A stretch of 64,000 nt of DNA, from NCBI RefSeq assembly GCF_023684385.1, contig NZ_JAGSOJ010000002.1, positions 248,001 through 312,000 on the forward strand, given 5' to 3'. How positions within the stretch are numbered: position 1 is the stretch's first letter; every line of letters begins with the position of its first letter. The notes beneath the pieces were generated by a model, which was not told the origin of the DNA, ran no database searches, and saw only the letters and a program-made list of their open reading frames with translations. Shown piece by piece: positions 60,829 through 64,000 of this stretch. Both the position numbers and the translations under genes were made by a program. The DNA is from Oceanirhabdus seepicola. Its GTDB lineage: Bacteria > Bacillota > Clostridia > Clostridiales > Clostridiaceae.

Positions 60829-61470
60829 TTACATGCTTAAAAGAATAACCTTTGGTTTTTCATTTTTTAAATCATTAGAGTTTATCTCTAATGATTTTTT
60901 ATGTATTATAGGTAAATTTACTTCATATAAGAATTTTTCCAGACCTTCAATAGGCAATGGGAAATCAGGTGTTCTATAGTGCATAGGTAACACTAGTTTT
61001 GGAGAAAGCTTATGAACTAAATCAGATGCAACCTTACCATCAATGGTCATATTCCCTCCAACAGGGATGAAAAGAATATCTATACTTCCAAGTTTATCAA
61101 TAAAATTATCATCTAATGTGTGACCTATATCACCTAAATGACATAAGTTTAGATTCCCTACTTTGGTTAAATATATTATATTTTCTCCTCTTTTGTATCC
61201 TTTATAGTTATCATGATAGCTTCTAAATCCCATTATTCTCAAATGTTTATTTTCATAAACATCACATTTGTTTACAATAGTTACATCACCAGAAAAATCA
61301 TTTATAAAAGAATGATCAAAATGAGAATGACTAATAGTTACATGAGTAATTTTATTTAATAACTCTTTTTTTTCTAATCTTTTTATTACGAATTCACCAG
61401 GGTCAGTGATTATTTTGAATTCACCAGTATTTATATAATAAGTTGAATGACCAATATAAAAAATATTCAT
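60829..61470 (-). CDS. Metallo-beta-lactamase-fold hydrolase (UlaG-like)
   Basis: This 213-residue metal-dependent hydrolase has the SHSHFDH zinc motif (about residues 47-53), HLGDIGH, and a distal His in LPMHYRTPDF. The fold and short length match UPF0173/UlaG-type hydrolases, many of unknown substrate. AGGAGG precedes the ATG. The MITE at 60728 lies just beyond its 3' end. Confidence 0.88.
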   Translation of the reverse strand: MNIFYIGHSTYYINTGEFKIITDPGEFVIKRLEKKELLNKITHVTISHSHFDHSFINDFSGDVTIVNKCDVYENKHLRIMGFRSYHDNYKGYKRGENIIYLTKVGNLNLCHLGDIGHTLDDNFIDKLGSIDILFIPVGGNMTIDGKVASDLVHKLSPKLVLPMHYRTPDFPLPIEGLEKFLYEVNLPIIHKKSLEINSNDLKNEKPKVILLSM

Positions 61471-61639
61471 ATAATCCTCCTATAAAATTACATTAAAATC
61501 TCTTTTTACTATGGAATTTATTATACTGCAAAGGTATAATATAAATTAGAGGTAAAATTATGGTGAAAAACTACTTATAACCTCGTTATTTTATATTTTT
61601 TACAAAAAACAATAAATATATGGGGGTGTTAAAGAAATA

Positions 61640-64000
61640 ATGAAAAAAAACATATTTTTAAGTAGGATTTGTATGATTTTAACTTTTGTTTTGATTATTA
61701 CAAGTTTCCAATTTGGAACAATTGATATAACTAAGAAAGCAGAGGCTTTATCCTTTCGAAAGAAATTTAAAAATGTTGAACTAGATAAAGTGTGGAAAAT
61801 AGAATTCAGTAAAAGTTTAAAACCAACTATAGAGAATATCAATAAAGTGAGAGTATATGATTCAAACTTTAATTACATAGATACAACGAGATCTTATAGT
61901 AAGAATAATACAACTATTGTTATAAAACCAAAGAAAGATTATGAACCAGGAAGATATTATTACATATTTGTTGATAGAGATTTGAAAGCAGCAGATGGAG
62001 AGTTATTTGGAACGGAATACAGCATTGAATTTTTAACTAAAGGTGGAGTGACAACACCTGACTTAACTGTTGTGATAGATCCAGCACAGACATTTTCTAC
62101 ATATGTTGAAGGATTCGGAATCCTTGGAAAGGATCTAAATTTAGATATAGCTAAAAGGGTTGGAAATAAATTAAAATCCCAAGGGATAAATGTTATATAT
62201 ACTCGTGAAGGTGAAAATGTATCATGGTCAAGAGAAGTGGATATGAAAAGAAGAGCAGATATTGCTAATAAAGCTGATGCTGATTATATGGTGAGTATTT
62301 ATTGTAACTTATCCGAAACTGAGACATCGAAGGGTATAGAAACATACTATCTTGAGGGAAAAGAAAAGGACAGGCAGTTTGCACAAGAAATCCAAGATAG
62401 TATTATAAAAAAAACCGGAGCAAATGATAGAGGAATAAAGACTAAGTCGAACCTTGAACTTTTTGAAAAACTGGAAATGCCAGGGGTTATAGTGGAGGCA
62501 GGATTTTTAACAAATGCAACCGATGCTGGTAATCTTAAAAAGAGTAAATATAAAGACAATATTGCCCTGGGAATAAGTGAAATAATATTGTCGAAGGTTA
62601 AGAACTCAAATTCTACAAAACCTACAGCAAAACCAAGTTTAAAATCTATGTCAAAAGAAATAAAGGCAGGAGCAGATTTTAAATTACCAGAGTCACTTAC
62701 GATTAATTATAAGAATAGTGATAAGAAAAAAGTTCTAACAGTAAATTGGAAAAGAAAGAGTTATAACATTAATAAACCAGGAACATACTATTCTTACGGT
62801 ACTATTGATAATAGTGGTACTGAAGTAATTATAGAATACAAGTTAGTAGTAAAAGAGCAAGAACCTGATACTGGTGAGGAAGATAAAGACAAAGATAAAG
62901 ACAATAATACTGATGAGAATACAGACAAAGATACAGACAAAAATAAAGATGAAAACGAAGAAAAACATGTTGTTACATTGAATGCATCAAGAGGTGGATT
63001 TGATAGCGGAGTAATCAGTGATAATGGTGTGATTGAGAAAGAATTAAATCTTCAAATAGCACTGAAAGCTGGAGAAATCCTTAAAGCTAGAGGATTTGAT
63101 ATTGTATACACAAGAGATAGTGATTTTGTAACATGGAATGCAAGCAATGAGATAATAGAGCGTGTAAAGATATCTGATGAAGCAAAATCAGAACTTATGA
63201 TAAATATAGGAGCTAATAGCGTTTCTAATACAGATGCTAGTGGAGTAGAGACTTATTATCGTGAAGGGAATAAAGCAGGTCAGAAGGCAGCTAAACTTGT
63301 TCAGGATAATATTGTACAGAAAACTGGTGCAACATACAGAGGAGTAAAAGGTAATACAAAGTTAAATACATTAAGATTATCAAAGGCACCTGCAATATGG
63401 GTAGCAGTTGGTTTTGTATCAAATGTAGAAGAAGAACAGAAATTAAAGGAAAAAGCATATAAAGATAGGATAGCGCTTGGTATAGCTGATGCTGTAACAG
63501 AATACTTTGATGGTACTGATGTTGATGTAAAAGATGAGATGCATGTAAAAGAAATAACAAAGAGAATAGAGCAGGGACAAAATTTCACATTACCTGACAA
63601 AGTGGATATAATTTTAGATGGAAATGGAGAAAAATCTATCAAAGTAAAATGGGATAAGAATACTGTAAATACATCAAAACCAGGTGTATTTAAATATGAA
63701 GGAACACTTATTGATAGAGATGATAGAGTTGTATTAACTTTGATAATTGGAAAGGCTCAGAAGACTGGTTACAAGGTTGTTCTCGATCCGGGACATGGTG
63801 GATATGATTCAGGAACTATTGGTTATACGAAAATGAGGGAAAAGGATACTGCACTGAGTGTTTCATTGATGATTGGAAACTATCTTGTTAGAAATGGTGT
63901 GGACGTTGGATATACTCGTACGTCGGACAAGGTTTCATGGCCATCAAATGTATCACAAGATCTTAAAGAGAGAACAAAAATCGCTAATAATCTTAAACCA
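61640..64000 (+). CDS. Large cell-wall N-acetylmuramoyl-L-alanine amidase with three amidase_3 domains (runs off the window)
   Basis: At least 787 residues are visible with no stop. Order: signal peptide; SbsA-type Ig-like domain (about 35-135); amidase_3 domain 1 (from Asp about 147, DPAQTF in place of DPGHGG, SIYCN in place of SIHAN); a Big_4-like domain; an Asp/Lys/Asn-rich linker; domain 2 (from about 446, NASRGG and NIGAN); another Ig-like domain; and domain 3 (about 716 on, VVLDPGHGGYDSG, intact). The first two domains have lost zinc ligands, so only the last should cleave. ATG 61640 has GGGGGTG 11 bases upstream. Surface or spore-wall role is inferred. Confidence 0.85.
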   Translation, partial: MKKNIFLSRICMILTFVLIITSFQFGTIDITKKAEALSFRKKFKNVELDKVWKIEFSKSLKPTIENINKVRVYDSNFNYIDTTRSYSKNNTTIVIKPKKDYEPGRYYYIFVDRDLKAADGELFGTEYSIEFLTKGGVTTPDLTVVIDPAQTFSTYVEGFGILGKDLNLDIAKRVGNKLKSQGINVIYTREGENVSWSREVDMKRRADIANKADADYMVSIYCNLSETETSKGIETYYLEGKEKDRQFAQEIQDSIIKKTGANDRGIKTKSNLELFEKLEMPGVIVEAGFLTNATDAGNLKKSKYKDNIALGISEIILSKVKNSNSTKPTAKPSLKSMSKEIKAGADFKLPESLTINYKNSDKKKVLTVNWKRKSYNINKPGTYYSYGTIDNSGTEVIIEYKLVVKEQEPDTGEEDKDKDKDNNTDENTDKDTDKNKDENEEKHVVTLNASRGGFDSGVISDNGVIEKELNLQIALKAGEILKARGFDIVYTRDSDFVTWNASNEIIERVKISDEAKSELMINIGANSVSNTDASGVETYYREGNKAGQKAAKLVQDNIVQKTGATYRGVKGNTKLNTLRLSKAPAIWVAVGFVSNVEEEQKLKEKAYKDRIALGIADAVTEYFDGTDVDVKDEMHVKEITKRIEQGQNFTLPDKVDIILDGNGEKSIKVKWDKNTVNTSKPGVFKYEGTLIDRDDRVVLTLIIGKAQKTGYKVVLDPGHGGYDSGTIGYTKMREKDTALSVSLMIGNYLVRNGVDVGYTRTSDKVSWPSNVSQDLKERTKIANNLKP

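Overview
This 64 kb window looks like chromosome from a low-GC, anaerobic, spore-forming Firmicute of the Clostridium sensu stricto type. The signs are AT-rich DNA, strong GGAGG ribosome binding sites, frequent TTG starts, spore maturation genes (spmA-spmB), oxygen-sensitive ribonucleotide reductase (nrdD-nrdG), a methionine T-box before metG, and the Firmicute order metG, tatD, yabE-like, rnmV, rsmA. The species cannot be named from the sequence. No tRNA, rRNA, CRISPR array or intact prophage was seen.

Layout. 0-5 kb: a sodium-coupled transporter, ilvE, a lipoprotein, a hypothetical gene and a 31-residue membrane peptide gene. 5-9 kb: an Xre regulator and membrane protein behind three phased operators, then two tandem secreted serpins. 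9-18.4 kb: an ABC-F ATPase, an acetyltransferase, NfeD plus stomatin, and a TetR-controlled ABC-2 exporter whose permease gene has been tandemly duplicated. 18.4-24.3 kb: a formate/nitrite channel, unknown genes, ung, a nitrilase-family amidase, and sipW. 24.3-26.2 kb: an IscB (RuvC/HNH RNA-guided nuclease) element with its upstream omega/HEARO RNA, inserted between sipW and its TasA/camelysin-like partner; the IscB C-terminus appears frameshifted. 27-39 kb: amidohydrolase, nuclease-helicase fusion, EamA and YitT membrane proteins, an orphan histidine kinase, spmAB and an HTH-TPR regulator. 39-52 kb: the housekeeping block from T-box metG to an Mrp ATPase. 52-64 kb: a GAF-GGDEF protein, a sulfonate/nitrate-type ABC importer, NrdR-box-controlled nrdDG, a small zinc ribbon, a metallo-beta-lactamase-fold hydrolase, and the start of a giant cell-wall amidase with two apparently dead amidase domains before a live one.

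The least expected content is intergenic. (1) A MITE-like family with about 20 bp inverted ends (GGCATGTGAAAATAAATAAC / GTTATTTATTTGAACTTGCC) occurs seven times, often just upstream of start codons. (2) A second family is a chain of small hairpins with covarying stems, bounded by inverted ends made of short repeated words; the end words differ between copies, and several copies abut a GCACGC...GCGTGC terminator. (3) A roughly 122 bp repeat occurs twice, and its end module reappears inside one member of family 2. (4) A perfect 27 bp inverted repeat carries the GGGGACGGTTC core.

Most functions are assigned by reading protein motifs without database searches. Start codons were chosen from ribosome binding sites, so many differ from the longest open frame.
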